Part shown: piece after piece, positions 7,332 to 16,642 of the stretch
Position numbering within the stretch: position 1 is the first letter of the stretch
Layout: the number at the start of each line of letters is the position of its first letter
NCBI RefSeq assembly: GCF_001940165.2
Contig: NZ_CP135162.1
Coordinates: 124,001-188,000 of the forward strand
DNA: 64,000 nt
Reading direction: 5' to 3'
From: Roseburia sp. 831b
Lineage (GTDB): Bacteria; Bacillota; Clostridia; Lachnospirales; Lachnospiraceae
Notes under the pieces: model-generated
Seen by the model: only the letters and a program-made list of their open reading frames with translations
Told to the model about the DNA's origin: nothing
Databases searched by the model: none
Translations under genes and position numbers: made by a program

Positions 7332-9488
7332 ATGAAGAAAAAGATTGTAAGTTTAATCTTAGTTCTCGCAATGAGCACAAGCATGCTTGCATGTGGCAGT
7401 TCAAAGTCATCAAGTGATTCTTCTACTGATGCAGCAGGAACAGAAACAGGCAGCGATAGCGCTTCCTACGACGAACAGTCTTCTGCAATTTATGATGAGC
7501 AGTTAGGCGACTTCTATGATACTTACCAGACTGCACAGGAAGCAGATACTGTTTCCGAGAAATATGCATTGGATGCAGTTGCAGAAGCAAAATTATTGGA
7601 ATCATGTGTTATGCTTCCATTATCTACACAGGGTGGTTTATATGCCATCTCCAGAGTGGCTCCATATACAATTGGTTATTCAATGTGGGGAAATGATAAC
7701 AGAAGATATCACCAGGCTTTAGTTACTGATAAATTTATCAGCAATGCAGACAGAGATGAGATGAAAGCAAAATGGGCTGAGTTAAAAGGAAAAGGAACTT
7801 ACGAAGATTGGGCAGAATCTTATCTTACAGATAAGGGATATACTTTAAAAGACAGTTATACTTTGATTTACCCATCTGATCCTGTAACATGGGATATCTT
7901 AGCAACATCCCAGTCAAACGATTCTGATGCAATTGTTAATACTTATGACGGATTGATGGAATATGATGTAGAAGGAACACTTCAGCCGGCATTAGCAGAA
8001 AGCTATGAAGTATCGGATGACGGATTAACTTATACATTCAAACTTCGTGAAGGAGTAAAATGGGTAGATTCCCAGGGAAGAGAAGTTGCTGATGTAAAAG
8101 CAGACGACTTCGTTGCTGGTATGCAGCACATGATGGATGCACAGGGTGGACTTGAATACTTAGTACAGGGTGTCATCAAAAATGCATCTGAATATATTGA
8201 TGGAACTATCACAGACTTCTCACAGGTTGGTGTAAAAGCTGTGGATGATTACACAGTAGAATACACTTTAGAGGAGCCATGTACTTACTTTACAACCATG
8301 CTTGGTTATGGCGTATTTGCTCCAATGAGCAGAACTTATTATGAATCTATGGGTGGTAAGTTTGGTCAGGAATACGATTCTTCTGCTTCTGATTATACAT
8401 ATGGTAAAGATGCAAACTCCATCGCTTACTGCGGACCATACCTTGTAACAAATGCAACTGCTAAGAATACCATTGTATTCCAGGCAAATGATTCCTATTG
8501 GAACAAAGACAATATCAATGTTAAGACAATTACATGGTTATATAACGATGGATCTGATGTGACAAAATCTTATGTAGATGCAAAAGCTGGTACCGTAGAT
8601 GGAACAAACTTAAATACTTCTACAATTCCAACTGCAAAAGAGGATGGATTGTTTGATGATTATGCATATGTATCTCAGACAACAAGTACATCTTTCACAG
8701 CATTCTACAACTTGAACCGTACAGCATTTGCGGATGCAAATGATGAGACAAAAGTTGTTTCTGACCAGTCTGAGGAAGACAAGGAAAGAACAAACAAAGC
8801 AATGAACAATGTTCACTTCCGTAGAGCAATCTCCTTCGCAGTAGACAGAGGTTCCTATAATGCCCAGGCTGCAGGAGAAGACTTGAAATACAATGCACTT
8901 AGAAACTCTTACACACCAGGTACATTTGTACAGCTTGATGAGGATACTACAATCTCTATCAATGGAACAGATACCACATTCCCTGCTGGAACAAACTATG
9001 GTGAAATCGTTCAGGCTCAGTTAGATGCTGATGATTTCAAAGCAACGGTATGGGATCCTACGGCAGATAACGGAGTAGGTTCTTCCGATGGATTCGACGG
9101 ATGGTACAATCCTGATAATGCCGTTTCTGAATTAGAGACAGCTATTGCAGAACTTTCCGATGAGGGTGTTACTGTCGATGAAAGCAACCCAATCGTTCTT
9201 GATTTGCCATATCCATCTAACGATGAAAGATTTACAAACAAAGCAAATGCTTACAAACAGTCTGTAGAAGCTTCCTTAAATGGAATGGTAAAAATCAACT
9301 TAGTAGAAGCTAAGGATCTTGATGAGTGGCAGTATGCTGGATATCTTACAAGCTACGGCTATGAATCAAACTACGATATCTATGATTTGTCTGGATGGGG
9401 CGCTGATTACGGTGATCCTAAGACATACCTTGATACTTTCTTGCCAGACTATGCAGGATATGTAGTAAAATCTCTTGGTATTTTCTAG
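7332..9488 (+). CDS. Lipoprotein oligopeptide-binding protein, apparently circularly permuted
   Basis: This is the extracellular receptor of the peptide importer (AmiA/AliA/OppA class, SBP_bac_5), 718 residues. It has a lipoprotein signal with lipobox LACG, Cys21 lipidated. Normally the mature protein begins with the segment here found at about residue 175 (TYTLIYPSDPVTWDILATSQ) and ends with a domain containing AxAWLxDxALxIP and SRxVPFT. In this protein that closing domain comes first (residues about 55-165: VAEAKLLESCVMLPL, AISRVAPYTIGYSMWG) and the chain ends soon after GWGADYGDPKTYLDTF, exactly where the closing domain is usually attached. A Ser/Thr/Asp-rich linker follows the lipobox. 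AGGAGG precedes the start. Ligand range is unknown. Confidence 0.88.
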   Translation: MKKKIVSLILVLAMSTSMLACGSSKSSSDSSTDAAGTETGSDSASYDEQSSAIYDEQLGDFYDTYQTAQEADTVSEKYALDAVAEAKLLESCVMLPLSTQGGLYAISRVAPYTIGYSMWGNDNRRYHQALVTDKFISNADRDEMKAKWAELKGKGTYEDWAESYLTDKGYTLKDSYTLIYPSDPVTWDILATSQSNDSDAIVNTYDGLMEYDVEGTLQPALAESYEVSDDGLTYTFKLREGVKWVDSQGREVADVKADDFVAGMQHMMDAQGGLEYLVQGVIKNASEYIDGTITDFSQVGVKAVDDYTVEYTLEEPCTYFTTMLGYGVFAPMSRTYYESMGGKFGQEYDSSASDYTYGKDANSIAYCGPYLVTNATAKNTIVFQANDSYWNKDNINVKTITWLYNDGSDVTKSYVDAKAGTVDGTNLNTSTIPTAKEDGLFDDYAYVSQTTSTSFTAFYNLNRTAFADANDETKVVSDQSEEDKERTNKAMNNVHFRRAISFAVDRGSYNAQAAGEDLKYNALRNSYTPGTFVQLDEDTTISINGTDTTFPAGTNYGEIVQAQLDADDFKATVWDPTADNGVGSSDGFDGWYNPDNAVSELETAIAELSDEGVTVDESNPIVLDLPYPSNDERFTNKANAYKQSVEASLNGMVKINLVEAKDLDEWQYAGYLTSYGYESNYDIYDLSGWGADYGDPKTYLDTFLPDYAGYVVKSLGIF

Positions 9489-9533
9489 AGTGATGATTGT
9501 GTTTTTTGTTGCCTGATTAATATGAAAAGAAGA

Positions 9534-9566
9534 TGTGGCCGGAGCGGGTTTCCCGTTCCCGGCACA
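9534..9566 (+). other. Hairpin between oppA and oppB
   Basis: TGTGGCCGG pairs with CCGGCACA around an inner GCGGG / CCCGT stem. No T tract follows, so it is a probable 3' stabiliser of the binding-protein mRNA. Such hairpins commonly make the receptor more abundant than its permease. Confidence 0.6.
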
Positions 9567-9584
9567 TTATATGAGTGAACAATT

Positions 9585-11156
9585 ATGACAAAATATTTAG
9601 TAAAACGTTTATTACGAGGATTGGTGTCAGTTGTTATCGTAGTTGCAATCGTTATGACCATGATTTATTCTTTGATGGATCGTAACCTTATCTTTGCAAA
9701 GGATAACACATATTCACACCAGAAGAATAATTCAAAAGTAACATATGCTTATGCAAAATGGGAAGAATACGGATACTTAGATTATGTATCTTATGCAGAT
9801 TATCTGCAGGCGCTCACAAATAAAGGTGAGATTGATGAAGAAACAAGAAGCAGCGTAGTAGGAATTGGCAGAACAGCAGACAAGGATTCAGATACAGTAA
9901 AAGAATACGTTGCGCAATTTAAAGATTATTATGAATCCAAAGGTTATACAATAAAACGATTAGATGCCGTTATGATGAACGGTAAAAAGATTGCGGACGG
10001 TGGACAGCCACAGCTCTTTGCTTATAAAGACGTCCCACTGTGGACACGTATGTGTTCATACTTCTCAAAGTTAATTACAATTGATAGTGTTAATAATGTT
10101 GAAAATATTGTAGGGGAAAGAGGAATATCCTTTACTTTACATGACCCTGTTTATGGCGGGGATAAATTTTCACCTGCAATTATCGGAAATGGTACCACAC
10201 ATAAATACCTGTTATATTTTGATAACAAGTTCCCATTCGTACATCAGAATATAATTACCATTAATCTTGGTACTTCCTATTCCGTAAATGAAGGTGTCGA
10301 TGTATTTAAAACAATGAACAGCGCACAGGGATCTTATACAAAATCTCTGATTACATATCCAACAGGATTACAGGAAAACAGTGCAGATGATCTTCATACA
10401 GCAACTTATGTAAAGAATTCTCTAAAGACCAGTCTTGTATATGAAGCCCGCTACACAGATGACTATACCAATGTAGATACGACAAAATCCGCATTGTCAA
10501 AAGTAGGATTTTCCTTTGTCATTGGTTTGATTGCATCCATTCTTGCATACCTTATCGCAATTCCACTTGGAATTATGATGGCAAGAAAGAAAGATAAACT
10601 GATTGATAAGATTGGAACAATCTACATTGTATTTATTATTGCGGTTCCATCTTTGGCATATATCTTCTTATTTAAAGCAATTGGTGGAAAGGCAGGACTT
10701 CCAACTACATTTGATTTGGAATCGACCAGCAAGTTAATGTATGTGCTTCCGATTATTTCATTGGCACTTCCACAGATTGCAAACTTAATGAAGTGGTTAC
10801 GTCGTTACATGATTGATCAGATGAATTCTGATTATGTAAAATTTGCAAGATCTGGTGGCCTGACTGAGGGTGAAATCTTTAAGAAACATATTTTAAAGAA
10901 TGCAGCAATTCCGATTGTGCATGATATACCAGCAACCGTTCTTTACGCATTGGTAGGTGCTATTATCACAGAGCGTGTATATGTAGTTCCTGGTGCAGGT
11001 AACTTGTTAACAGAAGCAATTGGAAAATATGATAATGGTGTTATTGTCGGTGTAACATTGTTCTATGCAGTTTTATCCGTTGTATCCATTATTTTAGGTG
11101 ATATCCTGATTTCCATTGTAGATCCAAGAATTTCATTTTCTAGTAAGGACAGGTAA
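9585..11156 (+). CDS. Peptide ABC transporter permease, AmiC/OppB type with a large external domain
   Basis: This is an inner-membrane channel subunit of the peptide importer, 523 residues. Helix 1 (residues about 9-29) is followed by an approximately 280-residue extracytoplasmic domain, then five helices. The EAA loop that docks on the ATPases is visible as GGLTEGEIFKKHILKNAA around residues 423-441. Classical OppB is about 310 residues; the long form corresponds to streptococcal AmiC. The external domain probably contacts the binding protein. It is co-transcribed with the other four ami/opp genes, with only 6 bp to the next. Confidence 0.93.
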   Translation: MTKYLVKRLLRGLVSVVIVVAIVMTMIYSLMDRNLIFAKDNTYSHQKNNSKVTYAYAKWEEYGYLDYVSYADYLQALTNKGEIDEETRSSVVGIGRTADKDSDTVKEYVAQFKDYYESKGYTIKRLDAVMMNGKKIADGGQPQLFAYKDVPLWTRMCSYFSKLITIDSVNNVENIVGERGISFTLHDPVYGGDKFSPAIIGNGTTHKYLLYFDNKFPFVHQNIITINLGTSYSVNEGVDVFKTMNSAQGSYTKSLITYPTGLQENSADDLHTATYVKNSLKTSLVYEARYTDDYTNVDTTKSALSKVGFSFVIGLIASILAYLIAIPLGIMMARKKDKLIDKIGTIYIVFIIAVPSLAYIFLFKAIGGKAGLPTTFDLESTSKLMYVLPIISLALPQIANLMKWLRRYMIDQMNSDYVKFARSGGLTEGEIFKKHILKNAAIPIVHDIPATVLYALVGAIITERVYVVPGAGNLLTEAIGKYDNGVIVGVTLFYAVLSVVSIILGDILISIVDPRISFSSKDR

Positions 11157-11162
11157 AGAAGT

Positions 11163-12131
11163 ATGAATCAAGATTTAGAACAGTTTGGCTTGTCAGAGGA
11201 AGAATTGTTTTCCCGTGTGGATCACAGCGACCTTGACGCAGAGAAGATTACGGCACCAAGGTATTCTTACTGGCATTCCGTATTCCGTGTATTTTTTAAG
11301 AAAAAAATAAATATTGTAATTTTAGCACTTTTAGCAGTTATTCTTGCATTTACTTATATTTACCCACTGTTTGTCGATTATGATAAATTTGGTAACTTGT
11401 TGAATGCAACTGCAAAACATTTGTCACCATCCGCTGCAATGAAACAGTTTGGCGCAAATATCCACTGGATTTTAGGTGCAGGTGCTGCCGGACAGTCTAC
11501 CTTTGATGCGATTTGGTTTGGATCTAGAATTTCCATCTCGCTTGCGCTGGTGTGTGGATTGATTAACATTACAGTCGGTGTAATAGTTGGTGCAATCTGG
11601 GGATTCTCCAAAAAAGTAGACAGAATCATGATGGAAGTTTACAACGTGGTTGCAAACGTACCATACATCCTGATTGTATCTGTTATGGTTATGATTTTGA
11701 CAGCAAGCTTCTGGACGATGGTCTTTGCGTTGACCATCACAGGATGGTTAACCATTGCGTACTTCATCCGTACACAGGTAATCATCATCCGAGACAGAGA
11801 ATATAACCTTGCATCCAAATGTCTTGGAACATCAACAACCAAGATTGCAATGAAAAACATTCTCCCATTTATGACATCAATCGTAGTTACGGTTGCTGCG
11901 ACAGAGATTCCAAACTATATTTCCATGGAAGTATTCCTGGCATACATTGGAATGGGACTTTCAGACATGTCCTTAGGACGTCTGATTTATGAAGCTGAGA
12001 GCGCAATGGTTACACCTGGATGGGGATTCGAATTCTGGAGCCCGGTTGTTATTTCAGCAATTATCACAATAGTATTGTACGTTGTAGGACAGAACCTTGG
12101 TGATGCATCTGATCCAAGAACACATATGTAG
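11163..12131 (+). CDS. Peptide ABC transporter permease, AmiD/OppC type
   Basis: This is the second membrane subunit of the importer, 322 residues with about six helices. The N-terminal cytosolic tail leads into helix 1 (INIVILALLAVILAFTYIYP). The EAA loop lies around residues 217-236 (KCLGTSTTKIAMKNILPFM). The C-terminal signature GDASDPRTHM resembles the LRDALDPR ending of OppC proteins. Pairs with the preceding permease; 11 bp separate it from the ATPase gene. Confidence 0.94.
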   Translation: MNQDLEQFGLSEEELFSRVDHSDLDAEKITAPRYSYWHSVFRVFFKKKINIVILALLAVILAFTYIYPLFVDYDKFGNLLNATAKHLSPSAAMKQFGANIHWILGAGAAGQSTFDAIWFGSRISISLALVCGLINITVGVIVGAIWGFSKKVDRIMMEVYNVVANVPYILIVSVMVMILTASFWTMVFALTITGWLTIAYFIRTQVIIIRDREYNLASKCLGTSTTKIAMKNILPFMTSIVVTVAATEIPNYISMEVFLAYIGMGLSDMSLGRLIYEAESAMVTPGWGFEFWSPVVISAIITIVLYVVGQNLGDASDPRTHM

Positions 12132-12142
12132 AGGTTACCGAA

Positions 12143-13915
12143 ATGGAAGATAGAAAAGTTTTATTATCCGTGAAAGATTTGGATGTCAAGTTCCATGTAC
12201 GTGGAAGAGAATTGACCGCAATCCGTAATGTTTCACTTGATATTTACGAAAATGAATCAATTGCAATTGTAGGTGAGTCCGGTTCCGGAAAGTCTGTATT
12301 TACCAAGACATTTGCAGGTATGCTCGATGGAAATGGTTTTATCTCAAATGGTAAAATCATTTACAACGACGAGGAGTTATCCGATACCGTTGTAAAGTTA
12401 AATGATACAGCGAAAAAGACCATCAAAAACTCACTTCACAAGTTGAATGAATATTCCAAGTTAGAGTTTGGCGCAGCAACCTATCGCCAGATTCTGGAAC
12501 TGGAATCAGAAAAACGTCAGAAAGCAAGCTTATCTGAGGAAGAAAAAGAAGCTGTTGAAGGAAAGATAAAACAGCTCAAGAGCAAGAGAAATGAGGAATA
12601 TAACTTAAAACAGACTTACGATCCTTCCAAAGAAAAAGATAAGATTAAACAGGCAGCGCAGGAAATCTCAAGATTAGACAGCGAAATCAAAAATCTTCAG
12701 AAAGAAGATGAAAGATTAATAAAAGAGAAAAAGAAAGCGCTTGCAAGCGATACAGCATACTTAAATGAGTATGCAAAGAAGATGACAGCTCTTCGTGAAA
12801 AACGTGCAAAAGAAGTAACTGCAGAGATTTCTGAGGAGACAAAGAAAAGAAATGAGATTCTTGCAAAAGAACTTTACCTTTCTGTAGGAAGATATGGATT
12901 TACAAAGAGAAATCAGTTAATCAAAAAGCTGTTAGATGCGTTAAAGAATGCAATGCAGCTTGGTGTTGATCTGATGGACGAGGAAGAACGTAATGCAATC
13001 TTTGATACGGTTGCGTTCCGTGTAAAATATCTGGATGAAACAGAAGATACCTTACATGGTACCTGTATCTTAAACCTTGCAAAGATTAAATACGAGAAGG
13101 ACTGGAGCCAGATTCGTGGTGGCAAGATTGCAACCGTATTCCAGGATCCGATGACATCCTTGAACCCAATTATTACAATTGGAAAACAGATTACATCCGT
13201 TATTTTAAAACACCAGGATTGTACAGAGGCTGAGGCCAGAAACAGAGCATTAGAGTTAATGCGTAAGGTTGGAATTCCAAACGTAGAAGCACGTTTTGAT
13301 GATTATCCATTCCAGTATTCCGGTGGTATGAGACAGCGTATCGTTATCGCAATCGCATTGTCCTGTCAGCCAAAAATCTTAATCTGTGATGAGCCTACCA
13401 CAGCGCTTGATGTAACAATCCAGGCACAGATTTTGAAATTGTTAAAAGATTTACAGAGAGAATTCAACTACACCATCGTATTTATTACACATGACTTAGG
13501 TGTTGTTGCAAATATTGCAGACCGTGTTGCAGTTATTTATTCTGGACAGATTATCGAGATTGGTAATGTAGATGAGATTTTCTATGATCCACGTCATCCA
13601 TATACATGGGCATTACTTTCTTCACTGCCACAGCTTGCACAGAAGAATACAAAACTTTATTCCATCAATGGTACGCCACCATCTTTGTACAATAAGATTG
13701 TCGGTGATGCATTTGCACCGAGAAATCCATATTGCTTAAAAATTGATACTCTGGCTGAGCCACCAATGTTTAAGGTAACAGATACCCATTATGCAAAAAC
13801 TTGGTTGCTTGATCCAAGAGCTCCTAAGATTGAGAAGCCTGAGATCATCCAGAATACACAAGAGAAACTGATCAAAGCATTTAATATAAGTATAGGAGAC
13901 GGAGAACGTGTCTAA
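12143..13915 (+). CDS. Peptide ABC transporter ATPase, OppD/AmiE type with a large coiled-coil insertion
   Basis: This is one of two ATPases energising peptide import, 590 residues where 330-360 is usual. Walker A GESGSGKS is at residues 44-51. The Q-loop ([11 protein letters not shown]) comes only at about residue 332, leaving roughly 230-240 extra residues between them. The insertion is very rich in Lys and Glu with heptad character ([20 protein letters not shown] and similar). Signature YSGGMRQR and Walker [12 protein letters not shown] are intact, as is the C-terminal oligopeptide-transporter domain ([12 protein letters not shown]). The core should therefore be active. It overlaps oppF by 8 bp, implying translational coupling. 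Confidence 0.93.
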   Translation: MEDRKVLLSVKDLDVKFHVRGRELTAIRNVSLDIYENESIAIVGESGSGKSVFTKTFAGMLDGNGFISNGKIIYNDEELSDTVVKLNDTAKKTIKNSLHKLNEYSKLEFGAATYRQILELESEKRQKASLSEEEKEAVEGKIKQLKSKRNEEYNLKQTYDPSKEKDKIKQAAQEISRLDSEIKNLQKEDERLIKEKKKALASDTAYLNEYAKKMTALREKRAKEVTAEISEETKKRNEILAKELYLSVGRYGFTKRNQLIKKLLDALKNAMQLGVDLMDEEERNAIFDTVAFRVKYLDETEDTLHGTCILNLAKIKYEKDWSQIRGGKIATVFQDPMTSLNPIITIGKQITSVILKHQDCTEAEARNRALELMRKVGIPNVEARFDDYPFQYSGGMRQRIVIAIALSCQPKILICDEPTTALDVTIQAQILKLLKDLQREFNYTIVFITHDLGVVANIADRVAVIYSGQIIEIGNVDEIFYDPRHPYTWALLSSLPQLAQKNTKLYSINGTPPSLYNKIVGDAFAPRNPYCLKIDTLAEPPMFKVTDTHYAKTWLLDPRAPKIEKPEIIQNTQEKLIKAFNISIGDGERV

Positions 13916-15218
13916 AGAGAATAAGAAAAAAGTAAATGGTACCCATGTTTCTCATTTGCCAGAACATGGACCAATCGATGAGAATGGCAGAGAAGTCTTA
14001 CTGTCATTAAAACATGTAGATATTACGTTTGGTAAAGGTGAAAATGCGGTAAAAGCTGTTAAGGATGCATCTTTTGATATCCACAAGGGAGAAACGTTCT
14101 CTCTTGTTGGAGAATCCGGTTCCGGTAAGACAACCATCGGACGTGCTGTTATCCGTGTAAACCAGTTATCAGGCGGTGAAATTTATTACAAAGGTGTTCC
14201 GATTACTGGAAAGATTCCACATTCCCTGGATCGTGAAGTAATTCGTAACATCCAGATGGTATTCCAGGACCCTGCAGCATCTCTAAATGAGCGTGCAACA
14301 GTAGATTACATCGTATCCGAAGGTCTTTATAACTTCCATCTGTATGAAAATGAAGCAGACCGTGTGAAAAAGGTTGAGACCATGATCAATGAGGTAGGTC
14401 TTCTTCCTGAGCATCTGACCAGATACCCACATGAGTTCTCTGGTGGACAGCGTCAGAGAATCGGATTGGCACGAGCAATGGTTATGGAACCAGAACTTGT
14501 TGTTGCCGATGAGCCAATTTCTGCTTTGGATGTTTCTATCCGTGCGCAGGTATTGAACTTATTAAAGAAATTCCAGAAGGAAAAAGATATTACATATTTG
14601 TTTATTGCACATGACCTTTCTATCGTACGTTTCATTTCGGATCGTATCGGTGTTATTTACAAAGGTAATATCGTTGAGGTTGCAGATGCAGAGGAGTTAT
14701 TCAACTTCCCATTACATCCATATACACATTCTTTGATTTCTGCGATTCCAATTCCAGATCCAGAATTAGAGAAAAACAAAGTGTTATATACATATGATCC
14801 ATCTATCCATGATTACAGTGTAGATAAACCTGAGTTTGTCTGCGTTGGACATGACCACTGGGTATATGGTAATAAGAAAGAGATTGAAGAATACAAGGCA
14901 TTGCGTGATAAGAATGAGCCAATTCAGTCTATCACAATTCGTAAATCAGGCGAACAGAGCACTACCGAAGAAGTTCATGAAAATGTAGTTTCCGAAGAAG
15001 AAATTGCATTACCACCAGTTCACGATACCGGAAGTGTATGGTATGTGGTATTGTCTTTCTTCCTTCCAATCATTGGTATCATTATGGCATTGGTATTCAA
15101 ACACAAGAAACACTTCCGCAATTACAAGGCATGTAAGAAGGGTGCGATTGCAGGATTTATCGTAATTGGAATCATTCTTGCTATTTTTGCACTTGCACTT
15201 TTAGCGGTTGTATTCTAA
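13908..15218 (+). CDS. Peptide ABC transporter ATPase, OppF/AmiF type with a C-terminal two-helix membrane tail
   Basis: This is the second ATPase of the importer, 436 residues. Walker A GESGSGKT is near residue 70, then [12 protein letters not shown], signature FSGGQRQR and Walker [12 protein letters not shown]. After the normal [12 protein letters not shown] motif it continues with about 140 residues that end in two hydrophobic helices (about 379-398 and 413-436). These have the [13 protein letters not shown] ... KKGAIAGFI pattern seen at the C-terminus of other clostridial membrane-tailed proteins. Start is a GTG at 13908 with GGAGACGGAG upstream. The tail would tether the ATPase to the membrane independently of the permeases. 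Confidence 0.93.
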   Translation: MSKENKKKVNGTHVSHLPEHGPIDENGREVLLSLKHVDITFGKGENAVKAVKDASFDIHKGETFSLVGESGSGKTTIGRAVIRVNQLSGGEIYYKGVPITGKIPHSLDREVIRNIQMVFQDPAASLNERATVDYIVSEGLYNFHLYENEADRVKKVETMINEVGLLPEHLTRYPHEFSGGQRQRIGLARAMVMEPELVVADEPISALDVSIRAQVLNLLKKFQKEKDITYLFIAHDLSIVRFISDRIGVIYKGNIVEVADAEELFNFPLHPYTHSLISAIPIPDPELEKNKVLYTYDPSIHDYSVDKPEFVCVGHDHWVYGNKKEIEEYKALRDKNEPIQSITIRKSGEQSTTEEVHENVVSEEEIALPPVHDTGSVWYVVLSFFLPIIGIIMALVFKHKKHFRNYKACKKGAIAGFIVIGIILAIFALALLAVVF

Positions 15219-15267
15219 AATTAAAGATAGCAGGAACTTAGAGAGATTTAAGTTTTAACGTAGAGAA

Positions 15268-15302
15268 CGGGGCGGATATGAAGATATCCGCCTGTTTCTT
15301 TA
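15268..15302 (+). terminator. Terminator of the ami/opp operon
   Basis: GGCGGATAT (15271-15279) pairs with ATATCCGCC (15284-15292) around GAAG, followed by TGTTTCTTT. It closes the pepF-opp block. Confidence 0.8.
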
Positions 15303-15347
15303 TAGAAATCAGAAAAAGAAGTGGAATAGAAAAGGATAGAGGTAAAG

Positions 15348-16610
15348 ATGAGACGTACAGGAACAAATGAAAGACCCGTTGTCAGACCTGTGATAAAGGC
15401 AGAACTTTCCGAAAAAAATTCAAAGCGTAGATTGATTGTGGTCATTGTGTTGATTCTACTTGCGACAAGCGCATTTACATATGGAATTGTATCTTATTTA
15501 GGAAAAGAATCCGGCTGGACTACAATTGTAGCTAAATCGGCATCAGAGCGAAACTGCAGTGACGAATTTGTGTTCCAATATTGTCTGGGGGCAAGTGGAG
15601 CCTCAGCAACAGCGGAAGGGAAAGAAATACAACTGCTTTACACAGACGCAACAGTGAAGGCATATCAGCTTTTTAATACAGATGAGACATTTGATGATGT
15701 GCATAACATGGCATATTTAAACCAGCATCCGAATGAGGAAGTAAAAGTAGATGATGTGTTATACCAGGCATTTTATCTGTTAGAGAAAAGTGGAAACAGA
15801 AGCCTTTATTTAGGGCCGGTTTATGAGGTGTATGATGGTCTTTTTTCCTGCACAGAAGATTACATGACGGCAGATTATGACCCACAGCAGAACGATGAAG
15901 TTGCATCCTTTGTGGAGCAGGTTTCAGCTTTTTCCAGTAATTCGGACGCAATTCAGATAGAATTACTCGGAAATGACAAAGTAAAATTGAAAGTTTCCGA
16001 TGAATATCTAGCTTTTGCAAAAGAGAACGAAGTGACAGATTATATAGATTTTTATTGGATGAAAAATGCGTTTATCATCGATTATCTTGCAGATGTGATG
16101 ATTCAAAACAACTATACGCTTGGCTCAATTTCCAGTTATAACGGTTTTGTAAGAAATTTGGATGAGAGTGAAAATTCATACTCCTATAATCTATATGACA
16201 GGGAAGAGAATACCATTTACGGAGCCGGTGTGATGGATTACACCGGGGCGAAGAGCATTGTATATCTGCGCAATTACCGGATGACAGAGGTGGATGACCA
16301 GTATTTCTATGAGTTTGAAAACGGGGAAATCCGGAATGCCTATTTAGATGCAGCGGATGGAAAAAGTAAAACTTCTTTAAACAACCTGGTTTGTTATGCC
16401 ACAGACCAGACCTGCACGCAGATATTGCTTCATATAATGCCGGTTTATATTTCGGACTCTTTTGACGCAAGCGCGCTGTCAGCCTGGGTAAATGAGGGGA
16501 TTTATTCCATTTACTGTGCGGATCACACCATTTTTTATAATGAGGATGGTTTGAAGATTCATGACCTTTATGAGAAAGATGGTGTAACCTATACAACTTC
16601 AAAATTTTAA
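15348..16610 (+). CDS. Membrane-anchored extracytoplasmic protein, possibly a divergent ApbE-like fold
   Basis: The protein has 420 residues: an Arg/Lys-rich N-terminus, a single helix (about 27-49, LIVVIVLILLATSAFTYGIV) and a large external domain. No signature motif is complete. The order of elements resembles FAD:protein FMN transferase (ApbE): an early segment like the SRLN region (NMAYLNQHPNEEVKVDDVLY), a VKLKV strand, then a helix-strand where ApbE has its GGIAKGYA motif, which is absent here. If related, it is probably not an active flavin transferase. It is preceded by the opp terminator and followed 32 bp later by an aldo/keto reductase. Function unknown. Confidence 0.55.
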   Translation: MRRTGTNERPVVRPVIKAELSEKNSKRRLIVVIVLILLATSAFTYGIVSYLGKESGWTTIVAKSASERNCSDEFVFQYCLGASGASATAEGKEIQLLYTDATVKAYQLFNTDETFDDVHNMAYLNQHPNEEVKVDDVLYQAFYLLEKSGNRSLYLGPVYEVYDGLFSCTEDYMTADYDPQQNDEVASFVEQVSAFSSNSDAIQIELLGNDKVKLKVSDEYLAFAKENEVTDYIDFYWMKNAFIIDYLADVMIQNNYTLGSISSYNGFVRNLDESENSYSYNLYDREENTIYGAGVMDYTGAKSIVYLRNYRMTEVDDQYFYEFENGEIRNAYLDAADGKSKTSLNNLVCYATDQTCTQILLHIMPVYISDSFDASALSAWVNEGIYSIYCADHTIFYNEDGLKIHDLYEKDGVTYTTSKF

Positions 16611-16642
16611 CGAAAATCAAGTAATACAAAAGGAGAAGAACA

